Shown: positions 21,211 through 29,174, counted from the first letter of the stretch. The stretch is DNA of 29,176 nucleotides from DAOTXN01 sp034435435 (GCA_034435435.1 DAOTXN010000121.1:1-29176), one strand, 5' to 3'. The notes: generated by a model not told the origin, from the sequence alone. Program-made: numbers and translations.

Positions 21211-23213
21211 TGATCCTCGGCGTAGACATCGGCGGTACGTTCACCGATTTCGTGCTCATCGACGCGCGCGGTCAGACCCGTATCCACAAGCGCCTCACCA
21301 CGCCCGACGACCCCTCGCGGGCGCTACTGGCGGGCGTGGCCGAGCTGGGTCTGTCGCTCGACGCCGCCGTGGTGCATGGCAGCACGATTGCCACCAACGC
21401 GCTGCTGGAGCGCAAGGGCGCCCGCACGGCCCTCATCACCACGCGCGGCTTTGCCGACGTGCTGCAAATCGGGCGGCAGACCCGCCCCGCGCTGTACGAC
21501 CTGCACCCGCGCAAACCCGAACCGCTCGTCCCTGCCCGCTGGCGCTTTGAAGTGACCGAGCGCGTCGCGTCCGACGGCAGTGTGCTCACGCCGCTGGTCC
21601 TGGACGAGCTGGACCCCATCGTGGCGCAACTGGAGAGCGACCAGATCGAATCGGTAGCCATCTGCTTGCTGTTCTCTTTTCTGCATCCCGCCCACGAGCA
21701 AGCCATTCGGGACGAAATTCAGAACTCGTCACGCACCCTTCGCCCCTCGCTTTTTGTCTCCTTGTCCTCCGAGGTGCTGCCCGAATTCCGCGAATACGAG
21801 CGCGCCAGCACGACGGTGATCAACGCCTACGTCGCGCCGCTGATGGGGCGTTACCTGGCGCGGTTGGAGACGGGGTTGGGCGGTCGCAAGCTGCGCATCA
21901 TGCAGTCCAACGGCGGGGTCATCTCGGCGGCGACGGCGGCGGCGCAGGCCGCTCGCACGGCGCTGAGCGGCCCGGCGGGCGGGGCGGTCGGCGCGTTCCA
22001 CGTGGCGCAACTGTCCGGCTATACGCAGGTCATCACCTTTGACATGGGCGGCACTAGCACCGACGTCGCACTATGCGATGGCAGAGTGCCCACCACCAGC
22101 GAGGGAGAGATCGGCGGGCTGCCGTTGCGCCTGCCCATGATCGACATCCACACCGTCGGCGCGGGGGGCGGCTCGCTGGCTCAGGTGGATAAAGGCGGCG
22201 CGTTGACCGTCGGCCCGCGCAGCGCCGGGGCCGACCCGGGCCCCGTCTGCTACGGGCGCGGCGGAACCGTCCCGACCACAACCGACGCCAACCTGGCGCT
22301 GGGGCGGCTGGACGCAGACCATTTTTTGGGCGGCGGAATGACGCTAGACGCGCACGGCGCGCAGGCGGCGCTGCACACGCTATCCGAAGCGATGGGGGCC
22401 GAGTCGCCCGAGGCGGCGGCTTGGGGCGTGATTCGGGTTGCCAACGCGACCATGGAACGGGCCATCCGGCGCATCTCGGTGGAGCGCGGGCGCGACCCGC
22501 GCCGTTTTGCGCTATTGGCCTTTGGGGGAGCGGGTCCGCTGCACGCCTGCGAACTGGCGGCGGCGCTCAACATCCCCACCGTGCTGGTCCCACCCACACC
22601 GGGGGTGCTCTCGGCATTGGGAATGTTGGTGGCCGACTTGGTGAAGGACTATTCCCAAACGGTGATGTTGCGGGCGCAGGGTTTGGGATGGGCCGAGTTG
22701 CAGACGCACCTGAAACCCTTGTGGGAGCGCGGGCGCGCCGAACTGATCGCAGAAGGAGTAGGGCCAGGCGCCGTCTCTCTTTCATCGGCGCTAGATATGC
22801 GCTACGTGGGCCAGTCGCACGAGTTGAGCGTGCCCGTGGCTGTGGGAGATGACTTTGTCGGCGCGTTTCACCAGGCTCACGGCCAACGCTTCGGGCATCA
22901 ACATCCCGCCGAGCCGGTCGAAATCGTCAACGTGCGGGTGGCGGCGCGCGGCGCATTGACCAAGCCAGATTTTCCCACTCAAACGCCCGCTGCCCCCAAC
23001 CCGAGCGCTGCGCGCGTCGGCGTCAAAGCGATCTACTTTGGGCCGGCGGAGGCGGTGGAAACATCTCTATATCAGCGCGAGTTATTGCGCGCAGGCCACG
23101 TGATCGGCGGGCCGGCCATCATCTTTCAACTGGACGCCACCACGGTGATTCCTCCGGGGTGGCGCGGGCGCGTCGATGCACGGGGAATGTTGGTCATTCA
23201 GACTGCCGAGTAG
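21210..23213 (+). CDS. Hydantoinase/oxoprolinase family protein, HyuA-like
   Basis: A 667-aa ATP-dependent hydantoinase A/5-oxoprolinase A-type protein. The N-terminal actin-like nucleotide fold begins GVDIGGTFTDFVLID (4-18), followed by HGSTIATNALLERKG. The second phosphate motif is DMGGTSTDVAL from Asp278, then HTVGAGGGSLAQVD, GADPGPVCYGRGG and FGGAGPLHACELA. Length fits HyuA (about 650-700 aa). The partner subunit HyuB is not in the window, which is odd for a two-subunit hydantoinase; it may act alone or with a distant partner. Substrates in the family are hydantoins, 5-oxoproline or, for acetone carboxylase-type members, ketones. It overlaps the HD gene by one base, with GGGGAG about seven bases before the ATG. 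Confidence 0.9.
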   Translation: MILGVDIGGTFTDFVLIDARGQTRIHKRLTTPDDPSRALLAGVAELGLSLDAAVVHGSTIATNALLERKGARTALITTRGFADVLQIGRQTRPALYDLHPRKPEPLVPARWRFEVTERVASDGSVLTPLVLDELDPIVAQLESDQIESVAICLLFSFLHPAHEQAIRDEIQNSSRTLRPSLFVSLSSEVLPEFREYERASTTVINAYVAPLMGRYLARLETGLGGRKLRIMQSNGGVISAATAAAQAARTALSGPAGGAVGAFHVAQLSGYTQVITFDMGGTSTDVALCDGRVPTTSEGEIGGLPLRLPMIDIHTVGAGGGSLAQVDKGGALTVGPRSAGADPGPVCYGRGGTVPTTTDANLALGRLDADHFLGGGMTLDAHGAQAALHTLSEAMGAESPEAAAWGVIRVANATMERAIRRISVERGRDPRRFALLAFGGAGPLHACELAAALNIPTVLVPPTPGVLSALGMLVADLVKDYSQTVMLRAQGLGWAELQTHLKPLWERGRAELIAEGVGPGAVSLSSALDMRYVGQSHELSVPVAVGDDFVGAFHQAHGQRFGHQHPAEPVEIVNVRVAARGALTKPDFPTQTPAAPNPSAARVGVKAIYFGPAEAVETSLYQRELLRAGHVIGGPAIIFQLDATTVIPPGWRGRVDARGMLVIQTAE

Positions 23214-23225
23214 GACACTCTTCCT

Positions 23226-23954
23226 GTGACCCAAAAGCGTTTATTCAAGGTCATCATTTTTGATATTGACAACACCTTGATTTACCGTACACCCCGTCCG
23301 GTAGAGACGATATTGGCGTTTGCGCAGGAAAAAGGGTTGCCGATTTTCCCCGACGCGTTGCAGCGCGGAGAGCGGCGCAACTTTGCCTACTATGCCGAGG
23401 GTCAGGCCGACCAGGAGCGGGTGCTGTTGGGTTATCACGGCTTTCGGCAGAATTACGTGCGAGCGCTGCTGCAAGCCATGTGCCCGCTCGACGACGTCTC
23501 GGCGTGGCTCGATCAGGCTGTGGAGCGTTTTGCAACCACTCCGCGAGAGGATTATTGTCCCGAACGGGTGCGCCAGGTGGTGCGCGCGTTGTACGAGGCG
23601 GGTTATCATTTGGCCGCGATCTCGAATCGCGACGGCGACTTGTATCCGCTGCTCGATGCGCATCAACTGGGCGAATTCTTTGCGTTCACGCTTTCGGGCG
23701 GGTGGGCAGGCGTCTATAAGCCTAACCCAGAGATTTTTCGCATTGCTATGAACACGTTGGGGGTCTCACCGGCGGCCACGCTGGCCGTGGGCGACAGTTA
23801 CGACGCGGATATCGTCGGGGCGCAACAGGCCGGTATCACGGCTGTTTTGTTAGACCCGCATGGCGTTTTTCCCGATGCCCAATGCCGCACGATCCGACAA
23901 TTGGATGAATTGATTCCGTGGCTAATCCAGCCCGACTCTGACGAACTCGGGTGA
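23226..23954 (+). CDS. HAD-superfamily hydrolase
   Basis: A 242-aa HAD phosphatase-type protein. Motif I is DIDNT (13-17, nucleophile Asp13 and acid Asp15), motif II is SNRDG, motif III is the Lys in YKPNPEIF, and motif IV is GDSYDAD. An alpha-helical cap lies between motifs I and II. It starts with GTG 23226, 12 bases after the HyuA-like gene, so it is the third gene of the operon. The substrate is unknown. Its last 33 bases overlap the end of the convergent response-regulator gene. Confidence 0.9.
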   Translation: MTQKRLFKVIIFDIDNTLIYRTPRPVETILAFAQEKGLPIFPDALQRGERRNFAYYAEGQADQERVLLGYHGFRQNYVRALLQAMCPLDDVSAWLDQAVERFATTPREDYCPERVRQVVRALYEAGYHLAAISNRDGDLYPLLDAHQLGEFFAFTLSGGWAGVYKPNPEIFRIAMNTLGVSPAATLAVGDSYDADIVGAQQAGITAVLLDPHGVFPDAQCRTIRQLDELIPWLIQPDSDELG

Positions 23955-24734
23955 GCGTATCCGGCGCAGGTTTTCGATGGCGCGGCGTGTATAAAGCCAG
24001 ACGATGCCGATGCGGCTGGCCTGAATGAGCCGATCGAAAATGATCGCCAAAAAAAGATCGGCGTGCACGCCTGCCAGATATACGTCGTGACTGACGCCTT
24101 CGTGAAAGATCAAGTTGCCGGTTTGTGCGCCTCCCAGGAGGTGCGCCACTTGGGCAGAAGCCACGAAACTGTCGGCGGCAAACGGAAACAGCGAATCTAG
24201 ATCGATACCGCTCAGAATCCCCACCTGAGCCAGCACTGTCCCTGTCCCATCGCAAGCGACAACGCTCTGTGCGCCTACCTCGCGCCGCAATTCTTCCAGT
24301 TGCGTGGTGAGCATATCTACTGGTTGATCGGGCAAAAACTCTGACAGGCTGCGACGACCGGGTTCGTTCAAGGCTTCAAGAACTGTCTGAACAAAGTCCT
24401 CGATGTGGAAAGGCTTGGTAAAGTAGCGAAAGGCCCCGATTTTTTTGGCCTGGGAAAGGGTATCTTCGGAGCCATACGCGGTGATCAAAATGGACTGCAT
24501 GTCGGGGTGCAGTTTTTGTACGCGCCGGATAAGCTCCAGACCGTCCATTCCCGGCATGCGCTGATCGGTGACCAACAGATCGAACTTGGTGCGATGGGCG
24601 GCCTGCAACGCCTCGACGGTCGATGATACTCCTATCACCTCAAAATCATGCCCAAGCGCTTCCAGGCTTTCCTGTAAAAAAAAGGCTACCTTGGTTTCGT
24701 CGTCTACAATCAGAATGCGCTGCCTGGCTTTCAT
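23922..24734 (-). CDS. Response regulator with Roadblock/LC7-like output domain
   Basis: A 270-aa two-domain protein. The REC domain (about 6-122) has Asp11-Asp12, phosphoacceptor Asp57 (LLVTDQRMPG), Thr85 and Lys107 (FTKPF), all intact. The C-terminal part (about 148-255) looks like a Roadblock/LC7 domain: VVACDGTGTVLAQ, then FAADSFVASAQVAHLLG and a terminal strand-helix. Roadblock domains usually dimerise and regulate small GTPases of the MglB/MglA type. No DNA-binding domain is present and no histidine kinase is adjacent. ATG 24734 has GAGG seven bases upstream. A TGGTAAGAT extended -10 at 24809-24801 may be its promoter. Confidence 0.87.
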   Translation of the reverse strand: MKARQRILIVDDETKVAFFLQESLEALGHDFEVIGVSSTVEALQAAHRTKFDLLVTDQRMPGMDGLELIRRVQKLHPDMQSILITAYGSEDTLSQAKKIGAFRYFTKPFHIEDFVQTVLEALNEPGRRSLSEFLPDQPVDMLTTQLEELRREVGAQSVVACDGTGTVLAQVGILSGIDLDSLFPFAADSFVASAQVAHLLGGAQTGNLIFHEGVSHDVYLAGVHADLFLAIIFDRLIQASRIGIVWLYTRRAIENLRRIRSPEFVRVGLD

Positions 24735-24800
24735 TGCCTACCTCTTGCCAACAGAAATACGGTCCAAAGCACCATTATGAGCAGGGAGCGTAGCGACTTG

Positions 24801-24809
24801 ATCTTACCA
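24801..24809 (-). promoter_or_regulatory. Possible extended -10 of the REC-Roadblock gene
   Basis: TGGTAAGAT on the minus strand (24809-24801) matches the TGGTATAAT form seen elsewhere except for one base, and has no clear -35. It lies 67 bases before the ATG. Confidence 0.35.
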
Positions 24810-24867
24810 TCGAAGCCTTAGTGGGTGGGTTGAGAATCCGTTACGATTTGGTTACGGTTTGGTTTTG

Positions 24868-25116
24868 CTATGTTATTGGGGAAGTTGCGTCGATGGCGCT
24901 CCAGCCGTGGTCGGCTGCGACATGCAAGTACTCGATGGCTGTTTGGCGATGACCCAGCCCGGCCCACGCCTGCGCTGCATCGTGAAAAACCCACGCGGGT
25001 TGATCGGCTTGCAGCGCAAGTGATTGCTCGATCAGGTCAACGGCCTGCCGATAGCGTTTCTCCAGTAGGCGCGAGTAGGCCAGCGCGCCCAGGTGTTCGG
25101 CCTCGTCGGACATCAC
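24868..25116 (-). pseudogene. TPR-like protein fragment, probably truncated at its 5' end
   Basis: An 82-aa frame (GTG 25116, next ATG 25113) with two TPR-like helical repeats: EHLGALAYSRLLEKRYRQAVDLIEQ and PAWVFHDAAQAWAGLGHRQTAIEYL. Protein-like sequence (YELNKTDFALYYV) continues upstream of the first usable start codon until two in-frame TAG codons at 25162-25167, and no Shine-Dalgarno is present. This suggests the 3' remnant of a longer TPR gene. It lies 59 bases after the ArsR-type gene on the same strand and could still be transcribed. An intact small protein using a non-standard start cannot be excluded. Confidence 0.5.
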
Positions 25117-25175
25117 GTAATACAGGGCGAAATCGGTTTTGTTCAGTTCGTAGAATATCTTCTACTACCTCTGAA

Positions 25176-25760
25176 TCAACTGTTCGGCGGCTCGGCCACG
25201 CGCCGGTAGATTCCTTTTTCCCGCGACATCAGCTCGTGCTCGACGAGCGCCCGGCGGATGGCGGCGACGTCCTCGTTGAACTCTAGCAAGATTTGGTTGA
25301 CCTCTAGCTCGGTATACTCGCGTTCCGGCTCGAATTCTTGTACCAGCCTCTCATAGATGATCAGCCGCTTTTTGAGCTGCGCCGGGATCTGCGTCAGCCG
25401 ACCGTGCTTAAAGAAGGTCTTGAGCACCTTTTGACGGTACGCATCCTCTTCTATCTCTGCCTTTAGACCTGGCTGGGGCATAAGGATGACGTCGCCCAAC
25501 GCTTTGTCAAACACGTCGCCGATGAGTGAATACACTTGATAGTACTGGTCCTTTTGCGACGTGAGCAAGCCCACCTGAGCGAGCTTGGACAAATGGTGCG
25601 AGACGGTCGCCGGCTTGAGGCCGAGAATCATGGCCAGCTCTTCACCGTGGCGCGGTTTCATCTTGACCAGGTTCAAGATCAACAAACGCATGGGGTGGCC
25701 CAGAGCCTTGAAAAGCTCCGCTCGCGCCTCAAGATTCTCTTCAAAAACTGTCTTATTCAT
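25176..25760 (-). CDS. ArsR-family regulator with DUF2087 domain
   Basis: A 194-aa protein with an N-terminal winged helix-turn-helix of the ArsR type (about 12-80). Its recognition helix is in KPATVSHHLSKLAQVGLL (49-66). The C-terminal DUF2087-like domain (about 110-188) includes KVLKTFFKHGRLTQIPAQ and KRLIIYERLVQEFE. The usual ArsR metal motif ELCVCDL is absent, so metal sensing is not indicated. The start overlaps the end of the preceding 81-aa gene by eight bases, so the two are coupled. An AT-rich, near-palindromic site upstream of that gene may be its operator. Confidence 0.88.
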   Translation of the reverse strand: MNKTVFEENLEARAELFKALGHPMRLLILNLVKMKPRHGEELAMILGLKPATVSHHLSKLAQVGLLTSQKDQYYQVYSLIGDVFDKALGDVILMPQPGLKAEIEEDAYRQKVLKTFFKHGRLTQIPAQLKKRLIIYERLVQEFEPEREYTELEVNQILLEFNEDVAAIRRALVEHELMSREKGIYRRVAEPPNS

Positions 25761-25998
25761 CCCACGCCCTCTTTCCGCTCACTCGCCGGTAGCAGTCGTT
25801 AAAGACGCTGCGGGCATATTTTAGCGTCTCCATTTTGATCTGGTGTTTGACCACTGATTCCTGGTCCTGCATCGCCTGCGCCAGTTCGATGTCCTGGTGC
25901 GCGTGCGCCACGACCCGGGCGGTCACCCAGTCAAAGGCTTGCGCCAGCTTTTCGAGGTCTGGCAAAGCGGATGCGATGATTCTGTCAAACTCGTCCAT
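25753..25998 (-). CDS. Small hypothetical protein co-transcribed with the ArsR regulator
   Basis: An 81-aa soluble, helical-looking protein that I do not recognise. It starts at ATG 25998 with GGAGG about ten bases upstream and overlaps the ArsR start by eight bases. With a divergent promoter region upstream, the pair forms a small autonomous operon; it may be a partner or sensor for the regulator, but this is only positional inference. Confidence 0.7.
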   Translation of the reverse strand: MDEFDRIIASALPDLEKLAQAFDWVTARVVAHAHQDIELAQAMQDQESVVKHQIKMETLKYARSVFNDCYRRVSGKRAWDE

Positions 25999-26035
25999 TG
26001 CATCTAACCCTCCATAGTTTGTTAGACAGGTCTCA

Positions 26036-26115
26036 AATCAAATCGCGTGATTCATATTGATAACTGTCAAAACAGATTTTATATTATAATTCGAGTTTTG
26101 TCAAATTGAATCCGC
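26036..26115. promoter_or_regulatory. AT-rich control region of the ArsR operon
   Basis: Minus-strand TTGACA elements occur at 26106-26101 and 26069-26064. A near-palindrome TTATATTATAA sits at 26079-26089, and TGTCAAA is repeated in direct orientation (26065-26071 and 26100-26106). TTGACA (26106-26101) with TATAAA 15 bases on is a possible promoter. Overlap of palindrome and promoter suits an ArsR-type operator, but the site is not proven. Confidence 0.45.
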
Positions 26116-26243
26116 TAGTTTTATTAATAGAAACATCGAATTAAATCTGTGTTATACCCTGCGCCTTGCCCGGCAGACTTGGGCAGTCCACACCCTCCCG
26201 CAGATTCGCAACCTGCTGAAATTCACCCATAGGAACTTGGCTG

Positions 26244-26272
26244 TTGCAAATCATTATTGATGGATGTATACT
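26244..26272 (+). promoter_or_regulatory. Promoter of the 26359 gene
   Basis: TTGCAA (26244-26249), a 17-base spacer and TATACT (26267-26272). Its leader is about 80 bases long. The stretch 26116-26243 shows nothing else that I can support. Confidence 0.7.
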
Positions 26273-26358
26273 GGGACAAGTGATGATAGAGGCAAGTCAC
26301 CCGCCGGCAGCGTCAAGTCGCGGTTCTGTTTTCACCAGGCAAGAAAGGAGAACGAAAT

Positions 26359-27342
26359 ATGAAAGAGACCAGTGGCGGACTGGCATCTATTGCCAAAAAG
26401 ACGGTATCCTTTGTTCAACAGTTTGACCCTGCGCCTTTTGTAGAACCGAAGGTGCTTGTGCTAAATTTTGACCCTGTCTTTCCCTCTCAGGGAAAGAAAA
26501 GATTGCACGAGGTTTTCCGTTGGAACGACCCACACCCCCTTACTCAAGATTGCATCGCTGACCTGGCCGAGTGTAGCGACGGTTATGTGCGCTACAAAGT
26601 CGTCGGGTGGCAAGACGTGGACGCATTCCCGGCCAAAGTAGATGGATTCCGTTATACCGATCTCTCCTTCTCGGCTTGTATGAAGGGCGAACAAGCGTGG
26701 CATCAACCCGATGCCGTAGATTATCAAGCCATTTTTAAGGATTTCAATATTCCCAAGCGGGTCGAAAGCGGCGAAATTGACGAGATATGGCTGTGGGGCT
26801 TTCCTTACGGCGGATTTTGGGAGTCTACGATGGCAGGCAAGGGGGCGTACTTTTGTAACTCGCCGGCCGTCGAGGGCATCCCCACTTCGCGCATCTTTGT
26901 CACAATGGGCTTTAACTATCAGCGCGGCGTAGGCGAGATGCTAGAGAATTTTGGCCACCGCGCCGAGTCCATCCTGCGACGCGTGTACGGCTCATGGGAT
27001 CATCAGGAGACGCATGCCTGGAACCGCTTTACTTTGTACGACAAGGTCGCGCCGGGCAAGGCTGGTTGTGGCTGGATGCACTATGCACCCAACAGCGACG
27101 ACGACTATGATTGGGGTAACAAACGGGTCGTGTGGAGCACGTGCGATGACTGGCTAGATTATCCCAATCTGACGGGTAAACGAAGGCACGTGAATTGCGA
27201 AGAGTGGGGCGGAGGCGATGGCCGCGCCCATCACCGCTGGTGGTTAAAGCATCTTCCTCACGCCGAAGGTCGTACCGAGGGCAAACTCAACAACTGGTGG
27301 GCGTACATCGTGGATTTTAACCGCTTCCCCGAGAGCCGCTAG
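26359..27342 (+). CDS. Unrecognised 327-aa protein rich in Trp, His and Asp
   Basis: I do not recognise a named family. The soluble-looking protein has no signal peptide or TM helix. Dense motif-like segments are EIWLWGFPYGGFWESTMAG (about 142-160), ETHAWNRFTLYDK (218-230), GWMHYAPNSDDDYDWGN (238-254) and CDDWLDYPN (262-270). The concentration of Trp, His, Asp and Tyr suggests an enzyme or carbohydrate-binding protein, possibly metal-dependent, but no fold can be assigned. ATG 26359 has AAAGGAG (26344-26350) eight bases upstream, and a clear promoter lies at 26244-26272. The SDR gene follows after 35 bases, so they may be co-transcribed. It is divergent from the ArsR-type operon. Confidence 0.8.
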   Translation: MKETSGGLASIAKKTVSFVQQFDPAPFVEPKVLVLNFDPVFPSQGKKRLHEVFRWNDPHPLTQDCIADLAECSDGYVRYKVVGWQDVDAFPAKVDGFRYTDLSFSACMKGEQAWHQPDAVDYQAIFKDFNIPKRVESGEIDEIWLWGFPYGGFWESTMAGKGAYFCNSPAVEGIPTSRIFVTMGFNYQRGVGEMLENFGHRAESILRRVYGSWDHQETHAWNRFTLYDKVAPGKAGCGWMHYAPNSDDDYDWGNKRVVWSTCDDWLDYPNLTGKRRHVNCEEWGGGDGRAHHRWWLKHLPHAEGRTEGKLNNWWAYIVDFNRFPESR

Positions 27343-27377
27343 CCCAGGGCGACCACATTGGTAGAGGGTAAAACATT

Positions 27378-28349
27378 GTGAAAGCCCTGGTGCTCGGTGG
27401 AACCGGCTTTATCGGCGGGCAAGTTGCCCGGGCTGCGCTGGAAGCGGGCTATCAGGTGCGCGCGCTGCGCCGACGCCCCGATGCCGTCGGCGCACTGAAC
27501 GATGTCGCTGCCGAGATCGAGTGGGTGCAAGGCGACCTGGATGATCCGGCTTCATTGGCGACCGCCGCCGAAGGTTGCGACGTGCTCTTTCACGCCGCCG
27601 CTCATTATCCATCTGCCTCGCGGGACATCTTTCACGAGGTGGCCTATGCCCAGACTCAGATGGGACATGTGCTGACGGCGGCGATGCAGGTCGGCGTCGA
27701 GCGCTTCATCTACACCAGCTCGCTGACCACGGTGGGGCCGCCGACACAGCCGGGGCGACTGGCCGACGAGCGCGACTTTTATAGACCCGGCAGCAGCGGC
27801 AGCGCCTATTATGAAGTCAAATATACGATGGAGCAGATGGCGCTGCGAGCTGTTGACCGAGGATTGCCTGTGGTCGTCCTGTGTCCCACAGCCGTGTTTG
27901 GTCCCGGCGACGTCAAGCCGACCACCGGCCAATTGCTGCTAGAGGTGGCGCACGGGCGTGTGCCGTTCTATTTCGACGCGGCCATCAACGCCGTAGACGG
28001 GCGCGACGTGGCAGTTGCCCACCTCTCTGCCGTTGAGCGCGGACGGATCGGTCAGCGTTACATTGTCGGCGGACACAATCTCGCGCTGCGTGACGGCTTG
28101 GCCGCTGCCGCACGCATAGCCGGGGTTGCACCACCCCGTATTAAATTCCCTGCGACCTTTGTCCACACAGTTGTTCGTCTGTCCACTGCACTACCTAGCG
28201 TGGAATTGCCGGAACACGGGCGCACGCTGCGCTTCTGGCAACCCTTGAGCACGCTCAAGGCCCGGCGCGAATTAGGGTTGATCGCCCGGCCCTTTGAACA
28301 GACCATCCGCGATAGCCTGGCGTGGTTCCGCGAACGCGGCTATGTGTAG
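27378..28349 (+). CDS. NAD(P)-dependent epimerase/reductase, extended SDR
   Basis: A 323-aa extended short-chain dehydrogenase with a Rossmann fold. The nucleotide motif is GGTGFIG (7-13). The catalytic set is Ser114/115 (YTSSLTTVG) and Tyr144-xxx-Lys148. The NAD-side motif GDLDD (52-56) and FHAAA (71-75) are typical of dihydroflavonol 4-reductase and sugar-epimerase-like members, including hopanoid-associated HpnA; the substrate cannot be fixed. The start is GTG 27378 with AGAGGG (27363-27368) nine bases upstream. It is probably in an operon with the unrecognised 327-aa protein, so the two might act on the same compound. Confidence 0.88.
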   Translation: MKALVLGGTGFIGGQVARAALEAGYQVRALRRRPDAVGALNDVAAEIEWVQGDLDDPASLATAAEGCDVLFHAAAHYPSASRDIFHEVAYAQTQMGHVLTAAMQVGVERFIYTSSLTTVGPPTQPGRLADERDFYRPGSSGSAYYEVKYTMEQMALRAVDRGLPVVVLCPTAVFGPGDVKPTTGQLLLEVAHGRVPFYFDAAINAVDGRDVAVAHLSAVERGRIGQRYIVGGHNLALRDGLAAAARIAGVAPPRIKFPATFVHTVVRLSTALPSVELPEHGRTLRFWQPLSTLKARRELGLIARPFEQTIRDSLAWFRERGYV

Positions 28350-28459
28350 ATTCGCCGGGCAAAACTATGGCTTTTCCTACTTTTGTGTGCGCTGCCGTGA
28401 ATTTCGCCCGATTGCGACCTGCGGTGGGACGATAGGTGGTGAAATGTGGGGCGATTTAC

Positions 28460-28488
28460 TTGACAGCCCTCCCTAAACCGGCTATACT
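28460..28488 (+). promoter_or_regulatory. Promoter of the JAMM peptidase gene
   Basis: TTGACA (28460-28465), a 17-base spacer and TATACT (28483-28488): one mismatch to consensus. The leader is about 63 bases, with a Shine-Dalgarno AGGAGG about seven bases before ATG 28558. Confidence 0.85.
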
Positions 28489-28557
28489 ATATAAATAGGA
28501 CACTTTGTATCTGATTTCGTTTTTGACACGTCGATCAGAATCACAGGAGGCACCGTC

Positions 28558-28974
28558 ATGAGTAGCATCGTGTTAAAAGCAGAGCATCGCCGGGCAATTG
28601 CCCAGCGTGGTGAGGCGTCATATCCACAAGAATGCCAGGGGTTGTTGTTGGGTCATCGAAATGGGATGAGTAAACAAGTTGTAGACTTGATATTCCTGGA
28701 TACCCAGTCGGCAGGCCAACGCTATCAAGTTCCTGCGCAGCAGATGGCGGAAGCCGAAAAAGAGGCCCTCACCAAAGGGTTGGAAGTCATTGGCTCTTTT
28801 CACTCACACGTTGACCAACCGGCCCGCCCGTCCGTCTACGACCGCGAGGGCGCCGAGCCGACCTTTAGTTACGTGATCGTAGGCATCCGACAAGGTCGCG
28901 CCCACGAACTGGCGGCTTGGCGGCTGGCGCCAGATGGCACGGCGTTTTTTCAGGAAGACATCCGCAGCGCCTAA
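28558..28974 (+). CDS. JAMM/MPN-domain metallopeptidase (M67 family)
   Basis: A 138-aa single JAMM domain. The zinc signature is complete: Glu25 (YPQECQGLLLG), His82 and His84 in FHSHV, then seven residues to Ser92 and Asp95 (H-x7-S-x2-D). Prokaryotic relatives release ubiquitin-like carrier proteins (ThiS/MoaD type) or act in sulfur transfer and cysteine synthesis with CysM/CysO. No such partner is in the window, but the inverted repeat begins 72 bases after the stop, so a partner could lie outside. A near-consensus promoter and AGGAGG indicate strong expression. It appears intact. Confidence 0.93.
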   Translation: MSSIVLKAEHRRAIAQRGEASYPQECQGLLLGHRNGMSKQVVDLIFLDTQSAGQRYQVPAQQMAEAEKEALTKGLEVIGSFHSHVDQPARPSVYDREGAEPTFSYVIVGIRQGRAHELAAWRLAPDGTAFFQEDIRSA

Positions 28975-29046
28975 TCCTCGTCTCAATGCGACCAGCAGAA
29001 CCACTCAGTGCGCCGGGTTCGCAGGGCTTTGCTCTCGGTAATACAG

Positions 29047-29174
29047 GCTGAAATTACGGCATAGTGTATTTCGATAAAGCCAGACTGCCGCACTGTAATT
29101 TGCCGGTTTCTGCATCTTTGCCGACTAGCTTATATCTCGCAAGTAGTATGATTTGCGAAAGCCGGTCAGAATTG
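29047..29174. repeat. Right copy of the 128-bp terminal inverted repeat
   Basis: Exact reverse complement of 1-128. It ends two bases before the window end. Between the JAMM gene stop and this repeat (28975-29046) I see no feature. Confidence 0.9.
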
